Shown here one piece after another: positions 43,958 through 52,328 of a stretch of 64,000 nucleotides of DNA. Position 1 is the first letter of the stretch; the number at the start of each line of letters is the position of its first letter. A program made the position numbers and the translations under genes. The notes under the pieces were generated by a model. The model made no database searches, was not told the DNA's origin, and worked only from the letters and a program-made list of their open reading frames with translations. The stretch spans positions 1 to 64,000 of the IMG/VR virus record IMGVR_UViG_3300025585_000032; one strand, 5' to 3'. This DNA is from a virus.

Positions 43958-44563
43958 ATGAAGAAACTACTGGCAATAGGATTAGTCCTATTGGCTAGCA
44001 CTCTTGCTTTGAGACAGTATCCATACGATACTGCGCCAAAAGCCTATGCTCAATTACCCGACACAGACAAGGTTTATGAGTATAGACACGAACTTCCAGA
44101 TCTTAGCGAGTATAAGCTGGAAGAGCCTGAGATCAAGATGGTATATGTTGATCCGAAGGAAAGAGAGTGTTTGGCTAAGGCGATATATTGGGAGGCTCGC
44201 AATCAGTCCCTTGATGGAAAGATTGCGGTTGGCTTTGTCGTGATCAATCGTGTCAATGCTGGTCTATGGCATGACAGCGTTTGCAAGGTCGTGTTTCAAG
44301 GTTGCCAGTTCTCTTGGGTTTGCACAGCAAATGCAAAGAAGAATCCTGCAAATAACAAGAACTACGACGAGCAGATTGCGTGGGCTGAATCAATTGCCCT
44401 TGCAAACGAGTTACTTTCAGAGTATAATGAAATTCAAGACGTTACATATGGTGCGGTTTTCTTTCATGCTCACTATGTGAGACCAGATTGGTCAAAGTGG
44501 AAGAAGGTTGAACGTACTGTGCGTATTGATGATCATATCTTTTATCGTTTGAGGTCCATGTAA
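43958..44563 (+). CDS. SleB-type cell-wall hydrolase
   Basis: 201 residues. The N-terminal hydrophobic segment (MKKLLAIGLVLLASTLAL) may be a cleaved signal or a signal-anchor. The SleB/Hydrolase_2 domain follows: ECLAKAIYWEARNQSLDGKI (catalytic Glu, about 75-94), VINRVNAGLWHDSVCKVVF, QFSWVC, and FHAHYVRPDW near the end. It probably cuts peptidoglycan glycan strands and is the best endolysin candidate here. The start at 43958 gives a proper signal. Confidence 0.82.
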   Translation: MKKLLAIGLVLLASTLALRQYPYDTAPKAYAQLPDTDKVYEYRHELPDLSEYKLEEPEIKMVYVDPKERECLAKAIYWEARNQSLDGKIAVGFVVINRVNAGLWHDSVCKVVFQGCQFSWVCTANAKKNPANNKNYDEQIAWAESIALANELLSEYNEIQDVTYGAVFFHAHYVRPDWSKWKKVERTVRIDDHIFYRLRSM

Positions 44564-44784
44564 TGCCCACTAAGGATGAAATGCTTTCCTTTGCCAAAAA
44601 CATTGAAAGCATCGTGAAGGAAAAAGACCTAAACTACATTGATGCCATCACGCATTTTTGTGAGGTCAATTCATTGGAGATTGAGTCTGTGACAAATCTC
44701 ATCAATCAATCGCTCAAGGCCAAGATTGCATATGATGCATCACAGCTCAATCTTCTTCCAAAGAGTAATACGCTTCCCGTATGA
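44563..44784 (+). CDS. 33: gp33-like late transcription coactivator
   Basis: 73 residues. The layout FAKNIESIVKEKDLNYIDAI, HFCEVNSLEIESV, INQSLKAKIAYDASQLNLL matches the small protein annotated as gp33 in marine T4-like phages. It bridges RNA polymerase and the late sigma/clamp at TATAAATA promoters. Sits immediately before gp59, as in that gene order. TAATG overlap with the hydrolase gene. Confidence 0.68.
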   Translation: MPTKDEMLSFAKNIESIVKEKDLNYIDAITHFCEVNSLEIESVTNLINQSLKAKIAYDASQLNLLPKSNTLPV

Positions 44785-45437
44785 AAATTGTTGCTATAGA
44801 AGCATACAAGTTATTTCAGGCGATCAGACTTCACTTTGTTCGCAAGAGTTTCAACTACTTCAAGAGTGGTGGAAGCGTGAAAATAACCGAGAAAGCGTTT
44901 CTTGCCCGAAGGGACAAGTTTGCTTTCTATAGATTGGCCAAGATGTATGATCGTGATACATTCATTGATTTGTCATTGTCAAATGTATTGTATAGTGTAT
45001 CATATTCAAAGAACAATCAACTTGTTTTGAGAACGAACAGTTCATTGTATTCGCTGGCTCTTCTTGAGCCAGAAGCAGAAGATATTTTGATTGAGTATCA
45101 AAAAAGATTTCAAGCATTGACATACAATTTCAAGCAGGACTTGAAAAAGATTTTAGATTGGGCGCATGATAATGAATGTACTGTGGATAGGATTCTTGAT
45201 CCTGGTGATTCTTATCCTCCGCTCTTGACTATGGTGATGCAAGAGAATATTTCTTTGGAAACTCTTGTGATCATTAATGGTGTGATAAACTTTTTACCCA
45301 TGTGGAATCGTCGCATCAAGGACGAAATCATATGGCCCGATTTTGCATTCAAATGCGAGAAGTATACTCCATTTGTTTTGCAGAGAATTGATTTGGAGAG
45401 CATGAAAAAGATCATCAAAAATGAACTTTGTTCTTGA
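44781..45437 (+). CDS. 59: gp59-like helicase loader
   Basis: 218 residues, as in T4 gp59 (217). AYKLFQAIRLHF, then FLARRDKFAFYRLAKMYDRD, and a helical C-terminal half parallel the two-domain T4 loader, which places gp41 helicase on gp32-coated forks. ATGA overlap with gp33; gp32 follows. Confidence 0.85.
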   Translation: MKIVAIEAYKLFQAIRLHFVRKSFNYFKSGGSVKITEKAFLARRDKFAFYRLAKMYDRDTFIDLSLSNVLYSVSYSKNNQLVLRTNSSLYSLALLEPEAEDILIEYQKRFQALTYNFKQDLKKILDWAHDNECTVDRILDPGDSYPPLLTMVMQENISLETLVIINGVINFLPMWNRRIKDEIIWPDFAFKCEKYTPFVLQRIDLESMKKIIKNELCS

Positions 45438-45463
45438 CTTCAATTCAACGCATGATATATAAT
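45434..45463 (+). promoter_or_regulatory. promoter of gp32
   Basis: TTGACT, 18 bp, TATAAT. It overlaps the gp59 stop and leaves a 60-base leader before gp32, where autogenous control could act. Confidence 0.75.
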
Positions 45464-45531
45464 AGTGATTATTATGAATCATGTGAACAAGCTGATATAC
45501 AAAACATACAACGCATACGAAAGGAAATACA

Positions 45532-46410
45532 ATGTCTACATTTGCAGCACTAAAGAAGTCCAGCGGTTCGATTGACAAGCTGGCACGCGAGTTAGAGAAA
45601 CTCAACGCTCCCGCAACAAATTCTTCTGAAGATACACGTTTTTGGAAGCCAGAACTTGATAAGGCTGGTAACGGCTTTGCGACCATTCGCTTTCTTCCTG
45701 CGCCAGCAGTTGATGGTGATGATGCGCTTCCTTGGGTTCGTATCTTTGATCATGGCTTCCAGGGTCCTGGCGGCTGGTACATTGAGAATTCGTTGACGAC
45801 TCTGGGTCAGAAAGATCCTGTGTCTGAGCATAACTCGGTTCTTTGGAATTCTGGTATTGAGGCTAACAAGGAGATTGCTCGCAAGCAGAAGCGTCGCTTG
45901 AAGTATATCGCCAACATTCTTGTCATTAGCGATACGAAGAATCCAGACAACGAGGGCAAGGTATTCTTGTTCAAGTTTGGCAAGAAGATCTTTGACAAGA
46001 TCACCGAAGCAATGAATCCTCAGTTTGATGACGAGAAGGCAACCAATCCTTTTGATTTCTGGGCTGGTGCAAACTTCAAGTTGAAGGTTCGTAAGTTTGA
46101 AGGTTATCCAAATTACGATAAGTCCGAGTTTGAGAAGTCTTCAGCACTTTATGATGGTGATGATGCGAAACTTGAGAAACTTTGGAAGATGGAATATTCA
46201 CTCAAGGAATTCCTTGATCCGAAGAACTTCAAGAGTTATGACGAACTCAAGACCAAGTTGAATCGTGTTCTTGGTCTTGATGGTGCAGCGCCTGCACCAA
46301 AGACAAAGGCTTCAGATGAAAAGTCATCTTCAAAGGAGACTCCGCCTTGGAGTGGAGATGATGACGACGATGATATGAAGTTGTTTGAGAAGTTGGCTCG
46401 GGAAGACTGA
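45532..46410 (+). CDS. 32: gp32-like single-strand DNA-binding protein
   Basis: 292 residues. The Lys/Arg-containing N-terminus (MSTFAALKKSSGSIDKLARE, cooperative binding) leads to an OB-fold core with FATIRFLPAP, GGWYIENSLTTLGQKDPVSE and KRRLKYIANILVI. The tail is acidic (SGDDDDDDMKLFEKLARED), as used to contact replication partners. T4 gp32 binds zinc through His and three Cys in the core; this protein has no Cys, so the zinc site is absent. AAAGGA precedes the ATG; a strong terminator follows. Confidence 0.92.
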   Translation: MSTFAALKKSSGSIDKLARELEKLNAPATNSSEDTRFWKPELDKAGNGFATIRFLPAPAVDGDDALPWVRIFDHGFQGPGGWYIENSLTTLGQKDPVSEHNSVLWNSGIEANKEIARKQKRRLKYIANILVISDTKNPDNEGKVFLFKFGKKIFDKITEAMNPQFDDEKATNPFDFWAGANFKLKVRKFEGYPNYDKSEFEKSSALYDGDDAKLEKLWKMEYSLKEFLDPKNFKSYDELKTKLNRVLGLDGAAPAPKTKASDEKSSSKETPPWSGDDDDDDMKLFEKLARED

Positions 46411-46421
46411 GTCAATATGGA

Positions 46422-46451
46422 AGAGGGGAGCAAAAACTCCCCTCTTTTTTA
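46422..46451 (+). terminator. bidirectional intrinsic terminator
   Basis: agaggggag pairs perfectly with ctcccctct around caaaaa, then six T. It lies between convergent gp32 and the 651-residue tail gene and should stop transcripts from at least the plus side. Confidence 0.9.
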
Positions 46452-48404
46452 TGACAGCGCACCAGCTGCTATCATGTTTTGCATTCTAACAAGAGAACTT
46501 TCTTCATTTCTAATACTTGCAACGGGTCCTTGTTGAGCACCAGCACCAATCGAAGGTGCATTATTTGTTGTGTTGTTTATTATTGTTGGTGCACCGCCGG
46601 CTTGAGTTTCGTCTCTTGCGCCCGCTAATTGTGCTTCCATCGCACCAAGAACTGGACCTGTCTGACGAGATTGCGGTACTGGTAGACCACTAGGTGGCAT
46701 TTTATTAAGATCAAAATCCGGTGGTAAGTTCTGCATGTGTTGTGGTCTATATGGACCAGATCCTGTTGAAGGTTGAATCGATCCATCAGAAGATGTGTTT
46801 GGTTGTATTGGAACCATTTTTCCTGTATTCGGATCCATGACCGGAGAAACGGGTAATTGTGGTTGTGATGGTAAAGTTATTTTTCCAAAATTATTTGCAG
46901 GACCAACAAACGGTTGTGATTGTGCCTGTGCTTGTTGTAAGTTATTTGTTCTTTTATTTTTAGGAACTAATGGATCATATAATTCCGTTTCAAGACCTTC
47001 AAACTTTTTTGTATCGAGTTTTTTATTTGGATCTAATATTGCATCTGCCCTATCATTTGCTCTTTTTACTAATCCACCTAATACTTTTCCATCGGCTGTG
47101 TGCATCGAACCTCTAACAGTTTCAGCAAGATCGCCGTAGTCGCCTGTTGTTTGACCTTTTTTTAATCCTTCAACTATCTTTGGATTTTTATTGAATATTG
47201 CAGGTCCATTAAACCCTAGGTCTTTCATCACATCTTGTACATGTGGTGGTAGTTTGTCTAGATCAATTCCTTTATTTTTCAGAGTTTTTCTTGTCAAGTC
47301 ATCGAGTTTTGATCTATCACTTTGATATAATTTTTCGGCATCTTCTTTCGTTATTCCCTTGTTTACATCCAACTCTGTTCCATCAGGTAATTTTATTTTA
47401 CCTGTTCTTAGTTCTTCATCTGTTAATCTGTGTCCATATCCTATATGATCACTGCCTCTTCTTCCACCAACTCTATCTGCTCTATTTGTTGGTTCAACTG
47501 GTGGTGTGGGTTGAGATGGCTGTATTGGCTGAACGGGCTGTGGTGGAATTACTGCACTTCCGCCAGGCACGGCTGGTTGTATAGGAATTGTGGGTTGAGC
47601 GGATTTTGGCATTTCACGAACACCTAGTCCGCCAGATAGTTCTATTGGAACTTTTGTAAAGTTAGACTTATCAAGATAAGTTGCTCCAGTACTAGGATCG
47701 TGTTTCCAGCCCGGAGGTAGTTTTGATGGATCAATTTTTGATGTTTGATTTTCAATTATTCCAATATTCTTAGCAATTTCGGCTAGATCTTTTGCCGAAT
47801 CTGATGACTTTGAGAACTTTACTGCTATTGTATTTTGAGATTCTAATTTTTCTCTTATTGCTTCTAGTTCTTGAACGGCAGGATTCATAAAATCATTTAA
47901 GCCTTCTACAAGATTCATTGCTGATGAATTTTGTGCCCCAGGAATCATTGCTGAAGTTGGTCTACCACCAGGAATAGCTGCACTCGCACCACCACCATGG
48001 CCTCCAGGAAGAAGTCTTCTCATTCCGCCAAAGAGTGTTTCTAATATTCCACCCCCGCCACCTTCTTCAACCGCTGTTTTTATTTCCTTTAGTGTCTTTG
48101 ACATTTCTGTCAAGATACCTTTTATTTCACCCAATTGTCTATCTACATTTTTAACATGTGCATTTGTTGCATTTTGTCTAAATGCTTCAACTTCTCTAGA
48201 GGTTCCTGTTGGACTTGAACTTGATGTTTTTGTCTGTCTATCTGGATATAACGGCTCAAATTCAGAGCCAAAAAGTTTTGTGTATGCACTTCTAACTTTT
48301 CTTGTTATTGCATAGTCAATTTTAGCAGCGGTACTTCCTTCTGCGAAGGGGCTTTTACCCTGAAATGATACTCTGCGCGTGTTTGTATTGCGTCTTCTTG
48401 CCAT
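46449..48404 (-). CDS. baseplate hub/tape-measure-like protein with lysozyme-like domain
   Basis: 651 residues. A basic N-terminus (MARRRNTNTRRVSFQGKSPF) and a helical part (about 80-200) lead to a Pro-rich linker. From about 305 to 460 lies a GH24-lysozyme-like domain (GSDHIGYGHRLTDEE, GITKEDAEKLYQSDRSKL). The end is Pro/Gln-rich and low-complexity. The T4 order gp26-gp51-gp29 suggests a hub or tape-measure role. The canonical E-x8-D/C-x5-T triad is not evident, so catalysis is uncertain. Confidence 0.6.
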   Translation of the reverse strand: MARRRNTNTRRVSFQGKSPFAEGSTAAKIDYAITRKVRSAYTKLFGSEFEPLYPDRQTKTSSSSPTGTSREVEAFRQNATNAHVKNVDRQLGEIKGILTEMSKTLKEIKTAVEEGGGGGILETLFGGMRRLLPGGHGGGASAAIPGGRPTSAMIPGAQNSSAMNLVEGLNDFMNPAVQELEAIREKLESQNTIAVKFSKSSDSAKDLAEIAKNIGIIENQTSKIDPSKLPPGWKHDPSTGATYLDKSNFTKVPIELSGGLGVREMPKSAQPTIPIQPAVPGGSAVIPPQPVQPIQPSQPTPPVEPTNRADRVGGRRGSDHIGYGHRLTDEELRTGKIKLPDGTELDVNKGITKEDAEKLYQSDRSKLDDLTRKTLKNKGIDLDKLPPHVQDVMKDLGFNGPAIFNKNPKIVEGLKKGQTTGDYGDLAETVRGSMHTADGKVLGGLVKRANDRADAILDPNKKLDTKKFEGLETELYDPLVPKNKRTNNLQQAQAQSQPFVGPANNFGKITLPSQPQLPVSPVMDPNTGKMVPIQPNTSSDGSIQPSTGSGPYRPQHMQNLPPDFDLNKMPPSGLPVPQSRQTGPVLGAMEAQLAGARDETQAGGAPTIINNTTNNAPSIGAGAQQGPVASIRNEESSLVRMQNMIAAGALS

Positions 48405-48436
48405 CTATTTTTCCTGCTTTATTTGTCCTTGATCAT

Positions 48437-48634
48437 TTACTTTTTTCTTGCTGCGTTTAAGTCTTTCAATCTTTGATTTTCATTTTCAATATACTGTATC
48501 AATAATACTGTGTATATGTCTCTTTCCCAAGGTATCATATTTTCAAGTTCTGTTAAACTATACTTATGATGCTGCATCATTGAAAAATTTGTTTGAAAAT
48601 AGTTCGCTAGCGTTTCATGACCAAGGCTTATTCG
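48437..48634 (-). CDS. 51: gp51-like extension, -1 frame of gp26
   Basis: 65 codons in the -1 frame from gp26 end: RISLGHETLANYFQTNFSMM, QHHKYSLTELENMIPWERD, then a coiled tail to KK-stop. It is open from the slippery site in gp26 (T TTT TTC, 48634-48640) and has no good independent ribosome site, although ATGATG lies inside. It is best read as the C-terminal extension of a frameshift fusion, analogous to tail-assembly chaperones G/GT. If the internal ATG is used it would make about 44 residues. Confidence 0.7.
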   Translation of the reverse strand, partial: RISLGHETLANYFQTNFSMMQHHKYSLTELENMIPWERDIYTVLLIQYIENENQRLKDLNAARKK

Positions 48635-49359
48635 AAAAAACTTGTTAGGCCCTCCAATGGTATCTTGTGATCAAAACCACATTTTTCACACTTATGTTCT
48701 ATGATAGACTTTACATATGGAATTGTATTAAAAAAGTTTTGAATCTTATCAAAACTTGCTTTAGGAATACTTTCAACGTATTCTAGAATTTCTTCTTTTT
48801 TCATTTCTTTTAAGTAGTATATGTTATCTTTGTCAAAAATATAGTCAATGCTATTAATAATTGATTCCAAAGCATCTTCAACATTTCTTTTCTTATTACT
48901 TTTTAATCCTATTTCACCAAAACTTAATGTTGGATATTTCATTACAACACCTATATCCTTTGTAAAGAATATTGTTTTTTCATGATTTGGATTTTTTTCA
49001 ACTGTAGCAGTTAGAATGTCGTGTTCAAATTCCATCAAATGACCACACTCTTCATCTTCAATCATATTTTTGCATTTAAAAGATAGTGAAACTTTTTCAC
49101 TAATTGATCTTGCTCTTAGATGAATGAAAAAATACTCGATGTCAAATGTTGACATTTCATCTACTTTGAAATCTTTGTCGATAATACAATTAGAAACTAT
49201 TTGTTTTACCGCATCTACGATATCCTTTTCTTTACCAGACTCTAGTGCTATTAGCAAAATTTTTTGTTCTTTGACTAAAAATGGTCTAAATTTTACTTTT
49301 TTACCAGAAGAAGGTATTTCAAAATCATAAGTTGGCAAATCAATTTTGGGTAATTTCAT
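48628..49359 (-). CDS. 26: gp26-like baseplate hub/chaperone
   Basis: 243 residues. It resembles the T4 baseplate family (gp26): PSSGKKVKFRPFLVKEQKIL at about 15-34, LKECDLID-like SNCIIDKDFKVDEMSTFDIE, then two Cys pairs (KNMIEDEECGHLMEFEHDIL and CEKCGFDH) that could bind zinc. It ends TSFFE-stop right after the slippery TTTTTTC, so a portion of ribosomes should shift into the -1 extension. AAGGA upstream. Confidence 0.8.
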   Translation of the reverse strand: MKLPKIDLPTYDFEIPSSGKKVKFRPFLVKEQKILLIALESGKEKDIVDAVKQIVSNCIIDKDFKVDEMSTFDIEYFFIHLRARSISEKVSLSFKCKNMIEDEECGHLMEFEHDILTATVEKNPNHEKTIFFTKDIGVVMKYPTLSFGEIGLKSNKKRNVEDALESIINSIDYIFDKDNIYYLKEMKKEEILEYVESIPKASFDKIQNFFNTIPYVKSIIEHKCEKCGFDHKIPLEGLTSFFE

Positions 49360-49393
49360 ATTATAATCCTTTCATGAAATCAAAATCATGTTT

Positions 49394-50224
49394 TCATTGA
49401 TTCGGTTGTTGTCCAGGAAGAGACGGATTAACCGGAAATCCTTCCAATTCCAGCAAACCCTGTTCTCTGGTTTGTGGTGGAAGAGTTTCAGCAGTTTCCG
49501 GAGTAATTGGAGGACCTTGTCTTTGTGCTTCAGATTTTCTAGGAACCTCTTGCTGTGTTGTTGCGTATAGTATGGGTTCTTCGGTTTTGCACTCGCACAT
49601 GTTCGTGTATCTAAAATACTTATATGTGAACGTTACAGAAACTCTAGCAACTTCCTCACTACCCCAAGTCATTGAAACTGGACTAACTACAATAGGATAT
49701 GCTTCTTCAAAATCCATCATATATGATGCTACGTCAGAGGTATCATAACAAATTATATTGATTGGTGCAACATAATCATTTCTATATCTAAAGTTATGAT
49801 ACACTTGATTTTGTGGAGTGCTAGATCTTGATGGATAAGAATTTATATAATTCATCCAATTTTCAAAAGTGACTTTTTCGTCCATTCCCGTAAAAGGCGG
49901 ACTGGATATACTTCTTCCGCTTATTCCCAGTCCGTCATCTCTAACTTGTAATCTTCCTGATTTATTTGATGAACATAAAAAAGTTAAGGTGATTTCACTA
50001 AAAAAAGATTGTGTTGGATACTTTATTATTGGACCATATGTTCTATGATCAAACGTGTTAAATGATCTTCCGGGTAAATCTACAGATTCGCATCTTAGAG
50101 TTAGATCTGCTAATGTAGGACAGCACTTAGGTATGCTGGGAAAAAAAACCTTGAACCTACTTTGTCTTTGTAGACTATGATATTTGTTTATGCTTGAAAT
50201 GAAAGTTTGTACTGATGAACTCAT
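49394..50224 (-). CDS. 54: gp54-like tail tube initiator
   Basis: 276 residues. A tube-like fold: RFKVFFPSIPKCCPTLADLT, then LRCESVDLPGRSF, YPTQSFFSEITLTFLC and FRYRNDYVAPINIICYD, patterns shared with phage tail-tube and tube-initiator proteins. The last 60 residues are Pro/Gln-rich. It should sit on the baseplate and start tube polymerisation. Overlaps the next minus gene by four bases. Confidence 0.68.
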   Translation of the reverse strand: MSSSVQTFISSINKYHSLQRQSRFKVFFPSIPKCCPTLADLTLRCESVDLPGRSFNTFDHRTYGPIIKYPTQSFFSEITLTFLCSSNKSGRLQVRDDGLGISGRSISSPPFTGMDEKVTFENWMNYINSYPSRSSTPQNQVYHNFRYRNDYVAPINIICYDTSDVASYMMDFEEAYPIVVSPVSMTWGSEEVARVSVTFTYKYFRYTNMCECKTEEPILYATTQQEVPRKSEAQRQGPPITPETAETLPPQTREQGLLELEGFPVNPSLPGQQPNQ

Positions 50225-50802
50225 TGATATTTCTTTCTAGAATCTGAAAAGACTTTTTGTTTTCTTGCGCCTATAAAACTTTCAACTGGCAAGAATATTG
50301 CAATATCCCATTCATTTGCATTTATACGCAAGAATTGTGATCTTATGTGATGTGAAAGATATCTTTTCAAGCATGGACGAAATGCTTCTGTGCTAGATAA
50401 GCCCTTCAACATTTGATATGACGCGGCTATTCTTGTCTTATCATCATATTTGTCGTTTGTAGAAAATTCGCTCAAAGCATCAAGTAATTTTGCACGAGGA
50501 ACTGGGGCCAAATAGTGTAGATTTAATCCCAAAAATCCATCCGAGTACGTTTCAATGGGTATTACAAGAGGAAATAAATCATAAAATGGTAAATTATCCT
50601 TTAGTTTGGGATTATATACAAAAAAGTACATTCCCCCTAAATCAAAGGTTGTTTGTTTGCGTTTCAAATCACGCATGAGCGTATTTGGTCTGAGACCGGT
50701 AAGATCTCTAACTTTATTTTTGATCCATTGTCTAGCCTTGTTTGAACTTACAGCTAGATTCTGTTTCTGTAATTCTTTTTGTAGTCTATCTATTAGTGCC
50801 AT
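50221..50802 (-). CDS. 2: gp2-like DNA end protector
   Basis: 193 residues. MALIDRLQKELQKQNLAVSS opens, MYFFVYNPKLKDNLPFYDLF and GFLGLNLHYLAP follow. The same blocks occur in marine T4-like phage proteins annotated as gp2, which caps DNA ends in virions against host RecBCD; an alternative name in this family is tail completion gp3. The start at 50802 lies five bases from an AATAAATA box; the 18 upstream codons are excluded. Confidence 0.55.
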   Translation of the reverse strand: MALIDRLQKELQKQNLAVSSNKARQWIKNKVRDLTGLRPNTLMRDLKRKQTTFDLGGMYFFVYNPKLKDNLPFYDLFPLVIPIETYSDGFLGLNLHYLAPVPRAKLLDALSEFSTNDKYDDKTRIAASYQMLKGLSSTEAFRPCLKRYLSHHIRSQFLRINANEWDIAIFLPVESFIGARKQKVFSDSRKKYQ

Positions 50803-50807
50803 GAATA

Positions 50808-50815
50808 TATTTATT
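50808..50815 (-). promoter_or_regulatory. candidate late promoter (minus)
   Basis: AATAAATA on the minus strand, immediately upstream of the gene ending at 50221. Confidence 0.4.
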
Positions 50816-51248
50816 TGATTCCTAGATCCTCTTCCGTAAGCACTTTGAACTGCCAATTCCGATCAAGACAGTATTCTTCAGCCGCTTTCCACTTTGCTTC
50901 GTTTACTCCCCATGTGACAACTTCGGATATGTATTTTTGAGTAATACGCGATCTTTTCTTTGGTGGTGCTGACTCTTTTTTGGGCTTTATTTCCCAAACC
51001 ATCTCGCGAACTTTACCTTCTTTATCGCGTACTTTGACATAAAAATCTGGAAAATAACGATGTACTTTTCGATCCACTGGCGAGAAATAAGGTATCACGA
51101 TTTCTTCAGAAGACCATTGCATCACGGACGGGTTTACGTCAAGAAAGACCATGACACGACGTTCCCAAAGACTACGATATATTATCCGTGTAGGGTCCCC
51201 GCGATATTTACTACTATTTGTTGGAATGAAACGGCCTTTGTACGACAT
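50811..51248 (-). CDS. 4: gp4-like head completion protein
   Basis: 145 residues, as in T4 gp4 (about 150). YRSLWERRVMVFLDVNPSVM, WSSEEIVIPYFSPVDRKVH and YFPDFYVKVRDKEGK form a TnsA-like nuclease core (E...D-x-K pattern; MVWEIKPKKE). It finishes heads after DNA packaging. The ATG at 51248 is selected; the longer reading has no support. Confidence 0.82.
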   Translation of the reverse strand: MSYKGRFIPTNSSKYRGDPTRIIYRSLWERRVMVFLDVNPSVMQWSSEEIVIPYFSPVDRKVHRYFPDFYVKVRDKEGKVREMVWEIKPKKESAPPKKRSRITQKYISEVVTWGVNEAKWKAAEEYCLDRNWQFKVLTEEDLGIK

Positions 51249-51256
51249 GATAAATA
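51249..51256 (+). promoter_or_regulatory. candidate late promoter GATAAATA
   Basis: It lies in the 33-bp gap between divergent gp4 and gp48; it would serve the plus-strand baseplate operon. Confidence 0.5.
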
Positions 51257-51281
51257 TATGGAAAGAGTATAGGATATTTAG

Positions 51282-52328
51282 ATGGCAGAGCCCAATAGAT
51301 TTAGTATAAGAGAAGATGATAGAGATATTGCAGGTGGTCATCAATCTCAAGGTGCTGGACCTCTAGCAACTCTTCCTGAAAACAAATTTAAGTTTTCGGC
51401 GTATAATTATCCGATTGATATGGAAAATCTATCTCATTGCATGTTGTTCAATATCAACGTTCATACAAAATCAAAGGATTTAGAAACAGGCCGTGAACAA
51501 GAACTCGGTGAAGTAGAGACTGCCGATGGGGCAAAAGGTCCAATAGTTAGAAGACAGGATAGATTAACAGCTCGTCAATTAGGATTGACAAGAAGATATA
51601 AGAGAGTAAAACGAGCAATTTCATTATATGTACCAGATAGTGTTGTATTTGATAATAGACAGCAATATGAGCAGGCAAGTCTTATTGATAAGTTAGGAAT
51701 TAGTGGAACTCTTGCGGCTTCTGCAGCCTCAAAGATACAATCACAATCTGGAGATTTGGGACTTGGCGCTGCTGCTGCTGGAGGAACTGCAGCTGCGGTG
51801 TTGGGTTCAATTGCAGCAGGCGGAACAGCAATGACACTACTCGCTGGAGCGGCAATGTTAAATAGAATTGATAGAACTTTCGTTACGCCTGCGATAAAAA
51901 CTGGTTTGCAGCTAATGGGTTATGCTATAAATCCTGTAATTGAAGTATTATATACAGCCCCTCAACTAAGAAAATTTAATTTTGATTTTGTTTTTGCGCC
52001 AAGAAGTCGTCAAGAAGCCGATATGGTTTGGCAAATAATTTACGAATTTAGAAGACATTCAGCACCAGAACTGCTTTTAAACGGAGTACTATTTCTTCCG
52101 CCTTCAGAATTTGAAATTACTTTTTTAAGAAAAACTACTGGTGGATTTGTTGAAAACACAAATATTCCTCGAATGACAACTTGTGTTTTAGAAGATGTGC
52201 AAGTTGATTATGCATCTTCGGGTTCATTTGTAACGTTTGAAGATGGTATGCCTGTGCAAATACGAATGAGACTAAGTTTTGTAGAACTCAATCTCATAAC
52301 CAGAGAAGCAATAGACAAGGGTTACTAA
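51282..52328 (+). CDS. 48: gp48-like baseplate tail-tube cap
   Basis: 348 residues. A hydrophobic Ala/Gly-rich centre (about 130-195) is followed by the tube-like domain LYTAPQLRKFNFDFVFAPRS, VLFLPPSEFEITFL, NTNIPRMTTCVLEDVQVDYA and PVQIRMRLSFVELNLITRE, the diagnostic end of gp48. It joins the baseplate dome to the tail tube. Overlaps gp53 by one base. Confidence 0.82.
   Translation: MAEPNRFSIREDDRDIAGGHQSQGAGPLATLPENKFKFSAYNYPIDMENLSHCMLFNINVHTKSKDLETGREQELGEVETADGAKGPIVRRQDRLTARQLGLTRRYKRVKRAISLYVPDSVVFDNRQQYEQASLIDKLGISGTLAASAASKIQSQSGDLGLGAAAAGGTAAAVLGSIAAGGTAMTLLAGAAMLNRIDRTFVTPAIKTGLQLMGYAINPVIEVLYTAPQLRKFNFDFVFAPRSRQEADMVWQIIYEFRRHSAPELLLNGVLFLPPSEFEITFLRKTTGGFVENTNIPRMTTCVLEDVQVDYASSGSFVTFEDGMPVQIRMRLSFVELNLITREAIDKGY

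Noticed and set aside
48448-48648. Plus-strand 66-codon frame
   Set aside because: It is the shadow of the gp26 -1 extension on the opposite strand and has no ribosome site.
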